Made by a program: the position numbers and the translations under genes | Notes under the pieces: model-generated | Told to the model about the DNA's origin: nothing | The model's database searches: none | What the model saw: the letters and a program-made list of their open reading frames with translations, nothing else | Part shown: positions 31,952 through 40,816 of the stretch, in pieces | Numbering within the stretch: position 1 is the stretch's first letter | Layout of the letters: every line of letters starts with the position of its first letter | Assembly: GCF_023195925.1 (NCBI RefSeq) | Contig: NZ_JALPRE010000004.1 | Span: 1-55,510, forward strand | DNA: 55,510 nt | Origin: Aquimarina acroporae | Lineage (GTDB): Bacteria > Bacteroidota > Bacteroidia > Flavobacteriales > Flavobacteriaceae | Direction of reading: 5' to 3'

Positions 31952-33706
31952 ATGGATAGAAGAAAGTTTTTTGAAAAGTCATTGTTGGCCACAGGGGGAT
32001 TAATATTAGCTCCAATATATGTAAGTTGTGATAATGATGATTTACCAATAGTAGGAATACCAGATTTGGTTACAGATAATTTTTTTGAAGGTGTAGCTAG
32101 TTTTGATCCAACAAGTTCAAGTGTAATTATCTGGACTAGATTTACACCAGTTTCCAAATTGATGTCAAAAACATCTCCGGTAAGTGGGATCACTTTAAAT
32201 TGGCAGGTGGCTTTAGATAGCTCTTTTAAGAGCGTGGTAAGAAGTGGTGAAATAGGAGTGTTTGAAGAAAGTGATTATACAGTTGCTATAGATGTTCAAG
32301 ACTTACCTTCAAACAAAAGGTTTTATTACAGATTCTTCAATATTGATACCAAAACGTCATCAGTCGTAGGAGAAACGATTACTTTGCCAGATACTGCCGA
32401 TACAGTAGATAATATAAAAATGGCTGTTTGTTCTTGTGCCAATTATGCCGCTGGTCTTTTTAATGCCTATGGGGCAATGGCAAATTCTGATGTTGATGTC
32501 ATTGTACACCTGGGAGACTACATTTATGAGTATGGAGAAGGGGAGTATGGGACCAATGAAAATACAGTTCCATTAGATAGAGTGCATACTCCAGCCAATG
32601 AAATTCTAAGCTTAGAAGATTATAGAACCCGATACAAGCAATACCGCAGTGATAAACAACTACAATTGGCACACCAGAAAAAACCTTTTATTTGTGTTTG
32701 GGATGATCATGAAGTGACGAATGATGCCTATAAGGACGGAGCAGAAAATCATCAGGAATCTGAAGGGTCATATGAAGCAAGAAAACAAAGGGCAATACAG
32801 GTATATAGCGAATATTTACCGGTGAGAACTACAGATCCTTATAAAATCTATAGGTCATTCGATTTTGGATCTATTTTGAGTTTACATATGCTGGATACCA
32901 GAATTATAGGAAGAGATAAACAAATATCGTATAATGACTTTTTTGATTTTACCACAGGGCAATTAGATGGAGATGCTTTTCAAACAGCACTATTAAATCC
33001 AGACAGAACCCTTTTGGGGATGCAACAAAAACAATGGCTTTCTAATGCCATATCTGGTAATAACTCAAGGTGGCAAGTACTGGGACAACAAGTGTTAATG
33101 GGGAAAATGTTTATGCCATCAGAAGTATTAATACTATTGGGACAAGTAGTTGCCGAAATAGGTGCGGCAGGAAGCGTTTCTCAGGAAACAGCGTTGAGGT
33201 TTCAGACTTCATTAGCTCAGCTTACCGAAATAAAAACACGACTTATTGCTGGAGATGTAACCCTAACAACAGAAGAAATAACCAGAGTTAGAACAGTGTT
33301 ACCATATAACCTCGATGCATGGGATGGGTATTTCACAGAAAGAGAACAGCTTTTTGCAATGTTAAATGGAAAGAAAATGGTTTGCCTGGCAGGAGATACG
33401 CATAATGCCTGGCATAACACCTTAAAAAATGCAAATGGAGATGAGGTAGGAGTCGAGTTTGCTACATCTTCTGTAACCTCTCCAGGTTTTGAAAGTTTTG
33501 CTGGTTTGCAAGCTGATCAGGTAGCAGGATTCGAATTTTCACTCAAAACTTTAATTGATGATTTACAATATACAGATGCCTCCCGAAGAGGATATCTCAA
33601 GGTAACTTTTACCGAAAGTACAGCCCAAGGGCAATGGGTATTTATAGATACAATTGCGCAAGAAAATTATACCGAAACTATTGGAAGTACAGTTTCGTAT
33701 AGTTAG
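31952..33706 (+). CDS. PhoD family alkaline phosphatase, Tat-exported
   Basis: A 584-residue PhoD-type phosphatase/phosphodiesterase, iron- and calcium-dependent. The N-terminus has DRRKFF (Tat motif) and a hydrophobic stretch ending YVSCDNDD, so it may be a Tat lipoprotein. Then a beta domain (about 30-140) with VIIWTRFTP, and the phosphatase core: KMAVCSCANYAAGLFNAYGAM, VHLGDYIYEYGEG, FICVWDDHEVTNDAYKDGAE, MVCLAGDTHNAWHNTL. Substrates are phosphomonoesters or diesters, acting outside the cytoplasm. A perfect hairpin terminator follows. Confidence 0.9.
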   Translation: MDRRKFFEKSLLATGGLILAPIYVSCDNDDLPIVGIPDLVTDNFFEGVASFDPTSSSVIIWTRFTPVSKLMSKTSPVSGITLNWQVALDSSFKSVVRSGEIGVFEESDYTVAIDVQDLPSNKRFYYRFFNIDTKTSSVVGETITLPDTADTVDNIKMAVCSCANYAAGLFNAYGAMANSDVDVIVHLGDYIYEYGEGEYGTNENTVPLDRVHTPANEILSLEDYRTRYKQYRSDKQLQLAHQKKPFICVWDDHEVTNDAYKDGAENHQESEGSYEARKQRAIQVYSEYLPVRTTDPYKIYRSFDFGSILSLHMLDTRIIGRDKQISYNDFFDFTTGQLDGDAFQTALLNPDRTLLGMQQKQWLSNAISGNNSRWQVLGQQVLMGKMFMPSEVLILLGQVVAEIGAAGSVSQETALRFQTSLAQLTEIKTRLIAGDVTLTTEEITRVRTVLPYNLDAWDGYFTEREQLFAMLNGKKMVCLAGDTHNAWHNTLKNANGDEVGVEFATSSVTSPGFESFAGLQADQVAGFEFSLKTLIDDLQYTDASRRGYLKVTFTESTAQGQWVFIDTIAQENYTETIGSTVSYS

Positions 33707-33727
33707 AATTTTGTTTTTAAATGGGGG

Positions 33728-33758
33728 AAAGGAGGTAATTCGCTGGAATACCTCCTTT
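33728..33758 (+). terminator. Terminator after the PhoD gene
   Basis: AAAGGAGGTA (33728-33737) pairs perfectly with TACCTCCTTT (33749-33758) across an 11-base loop, followed by TGTATTTTATT. It lies 21 bases after the PhoD stop. Confidence 0.8.
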
Positions 33759-33838
33759 TGTATTTTATTGGTTTTTATGAACTTAAGATCAAAATGTAAG
33801 CTTCTTACCCTTTGTATCGACCCATTTTAAAAAGAAAG

Positions 33839-34309
33839 ATGAGAAAAAATGTAATTTTAATCATAGCGCTAGTCATTAGTGCTTTTGGAATACAAGCCCA
33901 GGATGTGAAGTATCCGGTGGTAAAAGGGCTTAAGCAATTACCCAACGGATGGCATAAGTTTTCCTATGCCGGAACCATTTTTGATGTAGAAGTACGAGAT
34001 GGGTATTTGATAAAAGGCAACGTAACTTGGTTTGATAATTCACATTATTCTGGAAGTTTTGTAGGAAATAAAATTTCTGGGAAAGGAACGTATACCTGGT
34101 CCAATGGAGATCGTTATGAAGGCGCGTTTAGAAATAACCAGCGCCATGGAAAAGGAACAATGTACTGGAAGGATGGAAGGAAATATACTGGCAAATGGAA
34201 AAATAATTTTCAAAATGGTAAAGGAAAATCCTATGATCCTAATGGAAATCTAACTGCCGAAGGAATTTGGGAAAGTGCTGTCTTGATAAAAGAAAAAAAC
34301 AAGGCTTAA
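33839..34309 (+). CDS. MORN-repeat secreted protein
   Basis: A 156-residue secreted protein with a signal peptide ending at GIQAQ. The rest has at least three MORN units: HYSGSFVGNKISGKGTYTW, RYEGAFRNNQRHGKGTMYW and KYTGKWKNNFQNGKGKSYD. MORN repeats bind membranes or proteins; none of the usual enzymatic partners is fused here. The ATG at 33839-33841 starts a normal signal peptide; an upstream ATG adds nine hydrophilic residues. Its stop lies inside a perfect palindrome shared with the convergent PKD lipoprotein gene. Confidence 0.85.
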   Translation: MRKNVILIIALVISAFGIQAQDVKYPVVKGLKQLPNGWHKFSYAGTIFDVEVRDGYLIKGNVTWFDNSHYSGSFVGNKISGKGTYTWSNGDRYEGAFRNNQRHGKGTMYWKDGRKYTGKWKNNFQNGKGKSYDPNGNLTAEGIWESAVLIKEKNKA

Positions 34310-34329
34310 CCTAGGTTAAGCCTTGTTTT
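34296..34329. terminator. Perfect 34-bp palindrome, bidirectional terminator
   Basis: AAAACAAGGCTTAACCT (34296-34312) is followed without any spacer by its reverse complement (34313-34329). It contains the MORN gene stop codon (34307-34309) and lies 10 bases past the facing lipoprotein gene's stop. Each strand ends in TTTT, so it should terminate both transcripts; the innermost pairs must open to form a loop. Confidence 0.8.
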
Positions 34330-34339
34330 AAGTCTGTTT

Positions 34340-35776
34340 TTAGTTATTTAAATTTATCAAATTTAAGTTTTGGTCGACTGCGCCCATAAATATTTTATAT
34401 ACAGATAAATTACCTAAATTCTCAACCGGGTCGGTTGTTGCGTAGCTTGAAATAAAAATGACTTTATTATCTATGTAAAACAAATCTGGGGTTTCGTCAC
34501 CATCAAAAAATATGTGTTTTAATTCATTCCCGCTTGCATCAAATTTCCTCAGATAATCATTGGTTGAAATGATAAAAGAATTTCCAAGGTTTACAATTCC
34601 TTGGTTACGAATCAGATTATATTTGCGAAAGTCGGTTATTGAAATTACATCTCCAGAGGCATTGGTAACAATAAGCTCTTCAAACCCGTACATCACAATG
34701 TTACCTGAAGTTAATTGTTCGATATGAAACCAAGTGGTGCCTAAAGCAAAATCAATAGGCTCAGATTTTAACGCTGTGTTTTCAAAAACTTTGTAAGATG
34801 TAAGTTCATGATTATCATCAAAGAAAAACAATACAGGTGTATAGTTGATATAATTATCATTGTCATGTTCAAAAGAACCTCCATACCCCAAATAGCCAGA
34901 GTTTACTTTTATTAGATCTCCTAAAAAAGCATTAGGAAGTTCTGTTTTAAATGTATAAGTGTTTAATAAATTATCATTGGCATCTTTAACTTCTATTACC
35001 GGATAAATCTTTCTAGGATTTCCAGATACGTACTCAGAGTTTGCGCCATAAGAAATTCTTTTGTCACCTACTGTGATAGCTCCATACATGTTTTGTATAC
35101 TCGAAAAATCTTGACTCACAAAATTCCCGTTTTCTTCTATGGTAAAAGTAATAGAGGTATTAAGTTCTGGGTGAATAGCGGTAAATGTACACTGGTTAAG
35201 ATTAGTATTCTTTGTTTTGAAATAATGCCCATAAAAACGAGATGTACTTCCCACAAACAAACTTCTTTTTAAAGTGTAATCGTTATCAACTTCTCTATAA
35301 ATAACTTTTCGATTGGCCATTGCAGCCAAATAATCACTGGTTTCTTCAATAAAATATAAAGTTTGAGTGTCTTCATCAAAACCAGATCCCAATGTATAAG
35401 CATTTGTACCCAAGGGATAATCAAAAAACTTAAAATTGCTTTCACCACTCGATACCGTGATTGTTTTAGAAGTAGAACTGGTTGCTCCTTCGATATTGGT
35501 GGCTTCTAAATCAATACGATATGCTCCGGGAGCAGCAAATCGCAATGTGAACTGTGAATCTGAAATTTTTATTTCTTCACCATTCAAAAAATAACTGAAA
35601 GTTACTGCAGAAGCATTCTCTGAGCAGCTGGTTATAGTTATTTCTTCTCCCAGCATAGCCTCAGTCTCTACACTGGTTTCAAAACAGGCTACAGGAAGAG
35701 GAGTTCCTTCATCTGAGCTGCAGGATAGTAATAAATATAATGATACAAGTGAAAATAGAAATGTAATTTTACGCAT
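34340..35776 (-). CDS. PKD-domain lipoprotein
   Basis: A 478-residue lipoprotein: leader ending at lipobox LLLSC, mature start CSSDEGTP, an acidic start like the surface-export signals of Bacteroidota. A PKD-like domain (about residues 28-110, FSYFLNGEEIKISDSQFTLR, PGAYRIDLEATNIEGATSS) is followed by about 360 residues that look like a beta-propeller or similar repeat domain (FDEDTQTLYFIEET, YLRKFDASGNELKHIFF). It is probably exposed at the cell surface; target unknown. No polysaccharide-utilisation genes are next to it. ATG at 35774-35776. Confidence 0.7.
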   Translation of the reverse strand: MRKITFLFSLVSLYLLLSCSSDEGTPLPVACFETSVETEAMLGEEITITSCSENASAVTFSYFLNGEEIKISDSQFTLRFAAPGAYRIDLEATNIEGATSSTSKTITVSSGESNFKFFDYPLGTNAYTLGSGFDEDTQTLYFIEETSDYLAAMANRKVIYREVDNDYTLKRSLFVGSTSRFYGHYFKTKNTNLNQCTFTAIHPELNTSITFTIEENGNFVSQDFSSIQNMYGAITVGDKRISYGANSEYVSGNPRKIYPVIEVKDANDNLLNTYTFKTELPNAFLGDLIKVNSGYLGYGGSFEHDNDNYINYTPVLFFFDDNHELTSYKVFENTALKSEPIDFALGTTWFHIEQLTSGNIVMYGFEELIVTNASGDVISITDFRKYNLIRNQGIVNLGNSFIISTNDYLRKFDASGNELKHIFFDGDETPDLFYIDNKVIFISSYATTDPVENLGNLSVYKIFMGAVDQNLNLINLNN

Positions 35777-35865
35777 AGCTAATTAATAGATTTTAGGTGC
35801 GTAAATGTAGTTAAAAAAATGTTAACAACTGGATTGAGGTTATAAGTATATCCTTTCTAAGGGTT

Positions 35866-37425
35866 TTAATTGCAATTAGATAAGGCATTGCAAAACTGTA
35901 ATAGACCTTCTTGATTGTTTTTAAATTCACCTTTGTTAGCGCGACTCGCAACTTCCTCGCAATTGGTGGCATATTGCGCGAGTTTTTTGTTTACGCCAAA
36001 AATAAAATCGGGCTTAAGGGTCGAAGTTCCTTTGTCATTTTCTGGGGACCTAAGTACCAATTCTTTTTGATTGTATAGAAACAATTCAATTTGGTCAGAT
36101 TCATGAAGAACCTTTGCTAGTTTTTGGTGAGATAATTTGGTCTCGGTAGACACTTCATCAAAACCAATGGTTTTGTAAATATCACCATTGGCAAGTGCCA
36201 AAGTTTTACATTCTTCGGCTTTGTAAGTATTTACATACACCGCTCCATTTTGATCTTTTGTTTGTACATTAACTACATAGCCTATTTTAGCAATATCATT
36301 GGTAGCAATGTGAGTAGTAATCGTATCATTTGAGGTCGTTATTAAATACGCTAAAATATCATCAGAGGGTTCTTCTGGCATACTTTTTTGAGTGTCTTCC
36401 TCTATCGTTTCATCAATGTCAATTTCAGTAAGATCTTCGGTTACGATATCAAAATGTCTGTTATCGGTTTCATTAACAACGAATTTTGCGGCAAGCCTAT
36501 CGGCTTTTTCCAAAAGAGACCTTCCATCGCTGGCGCTTATATCAGTTTCTATTATTTTTTTAGCATATTCTTTTGCTTTATCAGGATTGTCGAGATAATA
36601 ATGGATTTTGGAAATATTGTAATAGCATGCGTGGCGTACTTTACGTTCTTTACGTTTGGTGCCTGAATATTTGTTAGCGGTTTGCTCAAAAGACTCAAGT
36701 ATGGGTTGTAACCTAAGTGATATGGCATCTACAGGTTCGGTATATTTCATTCGTTCAAAAATGCCCTTTAATTCTTCGTATGCCTTTTGTTGTGCTTCAA
36801 ATTCGGGATGTTTTTTAGAGCCTAAAATAAGTACGTTCTCATTGGTGGTTTCATAAGGAATATAACCATAGGTTTCATTTAAAAAACTTCGAATTCTTCT
36901 TATGATTCTTACCCATTGTTCAGACCTATATCGTTTTCTAATTCCATTTCGATTATCATAAAAGTACTTTTCAGCACCTTCATAATTTCGGTAGCTACTG
37001 CTCGTTAGCGTGTTGGTCTCGTAAAAGTCCTCCTTGTAATTTTCTCCAGTAAGAGCATTACTAACTTGTATCGTAGCACTCGAATTGTAATCTACAACAG
37101 CAAAGTATTCGTACCAGGTAGAAGTTACATTTCCATCACTATCTTTCTGCTGTCTTTTCTCTTTTCGTATTTCAAATTCACCAACGGCTATATCATGATA
37201 GTCAAGTGTAATATCGAGACTGGCTCCAGACTTTACCTTAGAAAATCCTTGTAGGTGAATAAATTTAGAGTTCGTAGAGTATGTTCTTTTACTGTCATCT
37301 AATATAGGACTGCTAGGGAGTTTTATGTAAGAAACTGCAAAAGGTTTACGATCTAGTTTTGCACTTTGAGCTACAGAAAGCGCATAGCAAAATAGGGTAA
37401 AAGTTAGGAGTAGTTTTATTTTCAT
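35866..37425 (-). CDS. Large secreted protein of unknown function
   Basis: A 519-residue protein with a signal peptide ending at SVAQS. The middle part (about residues 215-320) is helical, with ACYYNISKIHYYLDNPDKAKEYA resembling one TPR-like pair (I give it only in part); the first 200 residues are beta-rich with ITLDYHDIAVGEFEIRKEKR. The last 150 residues (KIGYVVNVQTKDQNGAVYV and following) again seem beta. I cannot name the family. The ATG at 37423-37425 gives a proper signal. It follows lysS by 29 bases on the same strand and could be transcribed with it. Confidence 0.5.
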   Translation of the reverse strand: MKIKLLLTFTLFCYALSVAQSAKLDRKPFAVSYIKLPSSPILDDSKRTYSTNSKFIHLQGFSKVKSGASLDITLDYHDIAVGEFEIRKEKRQQKDSDGNVTSTWYEYFAVVDYNSSATIQVSNALTGENYKEDFYETNTLTSSSYRNYEGAEKYFYDNRNGIRKRYRSEQWVRIIRRIRSFLNETYGYIPYETTNENVLILGSKKHPEFEAQQKAYEELKGIFERMKYTEPVDAISLRLQPILESFEQTANKYSGTKRKERKVRHACYYNISKIHYYLDNPDKAKEYAKKIIETDISASDGRSLLEKADRLAAKFVVNETDNRHFDIVTEDLTEIDIDETIEEDTQKSMPEEPSDDILAYLITTSNDTITTHIATNDIAKIGYVVNVQTKDQNGAVYVNTYKAEECKTLALANGDIYKTIGFDEVSTETKLSHQKLAKVLHESDQIELFLYNQKELVLRSPENDKGTSTLKPDFIFGVNKKLAQYATNCEEVASRANKGEFKNNQEGLLQFCNALSNCN

Positions 37426-37454
37426 AAGGGGCAAATTAGTAAAAATAAAACTAT

Positions 37455-39143
37455 TTATAAAAGTTCAACCAACAAGCCAGAATCAGTTTTGTCTACTTTG
37501 GCGAGTTTGTTTTTTGTTAATCCTTTTATGGTTTTATCCCATTTTTTATTGCTTAATCCAGATTGTGACTTTAGCTCATTCAGGTCTATTGGCGAAGCAC
37601 CTTTCAAGATAGCTATTACTGACTTCTCTTCATCAGTAAGAGCAATAGCTTTCTTTTCTGGACGCATTTGCGGGAAAAATAATACTTCTTGTATAGACTG
37701 ATTGTTGGTTAAGTACATGATCAAACGGTCCATACCAATCCCCATACCAGACGTAGGAGGCATACCGTATTCCAGAGCTCTTAAGAAATCTTGATCAATA
37801 AACATAGCCTCATCGTCTCCTTTTTCACCTAGTTTTAATTGATCTTCGAAACGTTCTCTCTGGTCTATTGGATCATTGAGCTCAGAGTAGGCATTAGCAA
37901 TTTCCTTACCGCATACCATAAGCTCAAAACGTTCAGTAAGTTCAGGATTGTCTCTATGTTCTTTACATAACGGACTCATTTCTTTTGGGTAGTCTGTGAT
38001 GAATGTAGGTTGGATATAGTTTCCTTCACACTTCTCACCAAAAATTTCATCGATTAACTTTCCTTTACCCATAGTGTCATCAACTTCAACACCCATGCCT
38101 TTGGCCGCCTCACGTATCTCTTCTTCGGTCTTTTCGGTAATGTCAAAACCAGTGAAATGTTTAATAGCATCGGTCATGGTAACTCTTGCATATGGAGCTT
38201 TAAAATCGATCTCATTGTCTCCAAAAGTAACTTTTGTGGTTCCATTTACTGCAATAGCACAATGTTCTAGCAATTGCTCGCAAAAATCCATCATCCAATT
38301 ATAATCCTTGTAGGCTACATAAATTTCCATAGCAGTAAACTCAGGATTATGAGTTCGATCCATTCCTTCGTTTCTAAAATTCTTAGAAAACTCATATACG
38401 CCATCAAATCCACCAACAATTAATCTTTTCAGGTATAATTCATTGGCAATTCTCATATATAAAGGAATATCTAACGAGTTGTGGTGGGTAACAAAAGGAC
38501 GTGCTGCAGCTCCACCTGGTATAGGTTGCAAAATTGGAGTTTCCACTTCAAAATAACCACGGTCGTTGAAGAAATCACGCATGGCATTAAAAAGCTTAGT
38601 TCTTTTTACAAAAACCTCTTTTACTTGAGGGTTTACAACTAAATCTGCATATCGTTGACGGTACCGTAACTCAGGATCATTAAATTCATCAAAGGTGTTT
38701 CCGTCTTTATCGGTTTTAGGGAGAGGTAAGGGTTTTAAAGATTTGCTTAACAACATAAAATCTTTAACCATAACGGTTTTTTCTCCCACTTGAGTTGTAA
38801 ATAGTTCTCCTTCTACACCTATAAAATCTCCTATATCTAGGAGTTTCTTATATATTTCGTTGTATTTGGTTTTATCTTCTCCAGTGCATATTTCATCTCT
38901 ATTGAAATACACTTGAATTCGCCCATCGGCATCTTGTAATTCTGCAAAAGAAGCTTTTCCTTGTATACGTCTAGACATTAAACGTCCGGCAAGAATTACC
39001 TTCTTCCCTTCGCTAAATTCATTTTTAATTTGCTCTGAGGTGTGATCTACCGGGTATAAAGCAGCCGGATAAGGATTGATACCAAAGTTTCGCAATGAAT
39101 TTAATTTTTCTCTTCTTACAAGTTCTTGTTCTGATAATTGCAT
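37455..39143 (-). CDS. lysS: Lysine--tRNA ligase (class II)
   Basis: A 562-residue class II lysyl-tRNA synthetase, charging tRNA-Lys with lysine in the cytosol. It has the N-terminal OB-fold anticodon-binding domain (about 45-150, VILAGRLMSRRIQGKASFAE), motif 2 (FRNEGMDRTHNPEFTAMEIY) and motif 3 (GMGIGMDRLIMYLTN). The C-terminal 60 residues (after FPQMRPEKK) form an extra winged-helix-like tail; E. coli LysS has 505 residues, and such tails are common in Flavobacteriaceae. A CAAAAGTA box just upstream on the plus strand is a promoter candidate. ATG at 39141-39143. Confidence 0.97.
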   Translation of the reverse strand: MQLSEQELVRREKLNSLRNFGINPYPAALYPVDHTSEQIKNEFSEGKKVILAGRLMSRRIQGKASFAELQDADGRIQVYFNRDEICTGEDKTKYNEIYKKLLDIGDFIGVEGELFTTQVGEKTVMVKDFMLLSKSLKPLPLPKTDKDGNTFDEFNDPELRYRQRYADLVVNPQVKEVFVKRTKLFNAMRDFFNDRGYFEVETPILQPIPGGAAARPFVTHHNSLDIPLYMRIANELYLKRLIVGGFDGVYEFSKNFRNEGMDRTHNPEFTAMEIYVAYKDYNWMMDFCEQLLEHCAIAVNGTTKVTFGDNEIDFKAPYARVTMTDAIKHFTGFDITEKTEEEIREAAKGMGVEVDDTMGKGKLIDEIFGEKCEGNYIQPTFITDYPKEMSPLCKEHRDNPELTERFELMVCGKEIANAYSELNDPIDQRERFEDQLKLGEKGDDEAMFIDQDFLRALEYGMPPTSGMGIGMDRLIMYLTNNQSIQEVLFFPQMRPEKKAIALTDEEKSVIAILKGASPIDLNELKSQSGLSNKKWDKTIKGLTKNKLAKVDKTDSGLLVELL

Positions 39144-39164
39144 AATTCTGCCATTTTAAAGGCA

Positions 39165-39172
39165 CAAAAGTA
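39165..39172 (-). promoter_or_regulatory. Candidate -7 box of lysS
   Basis: TACTTTTG on the minus strand fits TAnnTTTG; the start site would be near 39161 and the leader about 18 bases. No -33 TTG is obvious. Confidence 0.45.
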
Positions 39173-39219
39173 GCGTATTTGGAGAATTTAAAGAAAAGAC
39201 TAGATAAAAACTTTTGCCC

Positions 39220-40110
39220 TTAATTTGCAGTCGATATTAATTCTTGAATTTTATCTTTTACTTTAGGATTATCTTCGATTTCTAAGGCCTTTTGATAATG
39301 TTTTATAGCATTTTGAACATCATTTATCGCAGCATACTTATTGGCTATGCTTATATAAGCATTCTGGTTTTTGGGGTACAAGAGTGTATTTAGCTCGAAT
39401 ATTGATAGAGCTTCGTCTTTTTTATTGGCGTAAAAAAGAACATTGGCATAGGTGTTCAGCTCGTACATACTTTGGGTTTTGTCTTTAAATTGTCGACTTA
39501 GTTTCTTTCCATTTTTTCTGATATAGGTACTCCCATTTTTGTTGAGGATATCATCAATTTCGTTTACAGAAGCATATTTAGAGCGATACTTTCCTGAAAG
39601 TATTTTTAGAATGTCTGCTTCTAAATTGTGTTTAGGAGATTCTACAATTCTATTAATTTCTTTACCGTTTTTGTAAAAAATAAATGTAGGTACTCGATGA
39701 ATATTGAGTCCTTCGTGCTCACCACCTGGGCTTTGTTTATAGGCGTCTTTGGTCCGGTTTACTGCTACTGTGGTAAGACGGTCTAATGGGAAATTACTAC
39801 TGTCTAAAATTTTGTAAAATTTGGGCACTTCACGTTTGCTGTCCCCACACCAGGTTCCCATAAAAACAGTTATGGAGTATTCGTTTAATTGCCCTGTTAA
39901 AGAATCAATTGTAGTTGGATTAGGAATATATTCTGAATAGTTTTTTGAAAACCACTCTTTATAAGGATCTTGCTTAAGTCCTGTTTCATTTATTTTACCC
40001 AGTAACATAGGTGGTTGCCCATCGAGAATTACTTCTTGATTAAAAGATTGTGCAGTGCATGTAGCTATACTCAGAATACTTATGATAAAAAAAGAAATGA
40101 TTGTTTTCAT
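39220..40110 (-). CDS. Thioredoxin-like/TPR secreted protein lacking the second active-site Cys
   Basis: A 296-residue secreted protein with a signal peptide ending at CTAQS. A thioredoxin-fold domain spans about residues 60-175, with FMGTWCGDSKREVPKF and the cis-proline region NIHRVPTFIFYKNGKEI. The active site is W-C88-G-D-S91, so it has only one cysteine where dithiol oxidoreductases have CxxC. The C-terminus (about 215-290) has TPR-like pairs (LYPKNQNAYISIANKYAAIN). It is more likely a binding, reductant-coupled or peroxidase-like protein than a disulfide isomerase. Gap to lysS is 76 bases on the same strand. Confidence 0.75.
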   Translation of the reverse strand: MKTIISFFIISILSIATCTAQSFNQEVILDGQPPMLLGKINETGLKQDPYKEWFSKNYSEYIPNPTTIDSLTGQLNEYSITVFMGTWCGDSKREVPKFYKILDSSNFPLDRLTTVAVNRTKDAYKQSPGGEHEGLNIHRVPTFIFYKNGKEINRIVESPKHNLEADILKILSGKYRSKYASVNEIDDILNKNGSTYIRKNGKKLSRQFKDKTQSMYELNTYANVLFYANKKDEALSIFELNTLLYPKNQNAYISIANKYAAINDVQNAIKHYQKALEIEDNPKVKDKIQELISTAN

Positions 40111-40224
40111 GCTTCGAAATTAGATAGGTTAGTATTGATTTATGGAAACTAAATTGATTACGAAGAGTAAAGGCATTAAAAATAAAATGATGTATTTTTT
40201 ATGCCTTTACAAAAATGCTTTGGG

Positions 40225-40704
40225 TTATTTGCTAATAGAGTTACTCATTATTGCGTTAGACTTTGGAACTACCATTGCTTTTATTTTAAGGATTTCTTTC
40301 CCTTTTTCTGTATTGGTAGTAATGGTTACCTGTTTGCTCTGTTGGTTGGGTTTTCCGTTTGAATTAAAAGTCACCTGTAAATTTCCTGTTGCTCCAGGTG
40401 CAATAGGTTCTTTATTCCATTTTGAAACCGTACAGCCACAACTACCTTTGGCATTGATAATTACCAATGGTGCATTACCGGTATTGGTAAATGTAAAGGT
40501 GTGGTTTACAATTTCACCCTCGTTTATGGTACCAAAATCATAATTGGGTTCATCAAAAGTCATTACCGGAAGAAGATTTGCTCGGGCATCTCGAATTTCT
40601 GCTGTGGTTACATTTTCTGGGTTTACTTTTTTACTTGCTTTGGTAGTACAAGAGGCTAGGCCAACTAGCGAAATAATAGATAAAATTAATGTTGCTCTTT
40701 TCAT
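40225..40704 (-). CDS. DUF1573 lipoprotein
   Basis: A 159-residue lipoprotein: leader ending at lipobox GLASC. From about residue 50 it matches DUF1573 throughout: DEPNYDFGTINEGEIVNHTF, FTNTGNAPLVIINAKGSCGC, APGATGNLQVTFNSNGK and the final KQVTITTNTEKG. The Ig-like (ASH/MSP) fold is typical; the CGC motif may bind something or make a disulfide. Function of the family is unknown. Common in Bacteroidota, often in several copies. ATG at 40702-40704. Confidence 0.88.
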   Translation of the reverse strand: MKRATLILSIISLVGLASCTTKASKKVNPENVTTAEIRDARANLLPVMTFDEPNYDFGTINEGEIVNHTFTFTNTGNAPLVIINAKGSCGCTVSKWNKEPIAPGATGNLQVTFNSNGKPNQQSKQVTITTNTEKGKEILKIKAMVVPKSNAIMSNSISK

Positions 40705-40759
40705 CTTTTTTGTTTTTGGTTCATAAATAGATTCAATACCAAAAATGAAGAGAAGTGTT

Positions 40760-40779
40760 CAGGTTTTGGGTAAAACCTG
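40760..40779. other. Short perfect hairpin between LuxR-type and DUF1573 genes
   Basis: CAGGTTTT (40760-40767) pairs with AAAACCTG (40772-40779) around the loop GGGT. It lies between the stop of the LuxR-type gene and the DUF1573 start. Without a U run after it on the minus strand its role as terminator is doubtful. Confidence 0.35.
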
Positions 40780-40816
40780 GTTTGAAAAGAGGACTAGACC
40801 GGGGGTGGAAATTATG

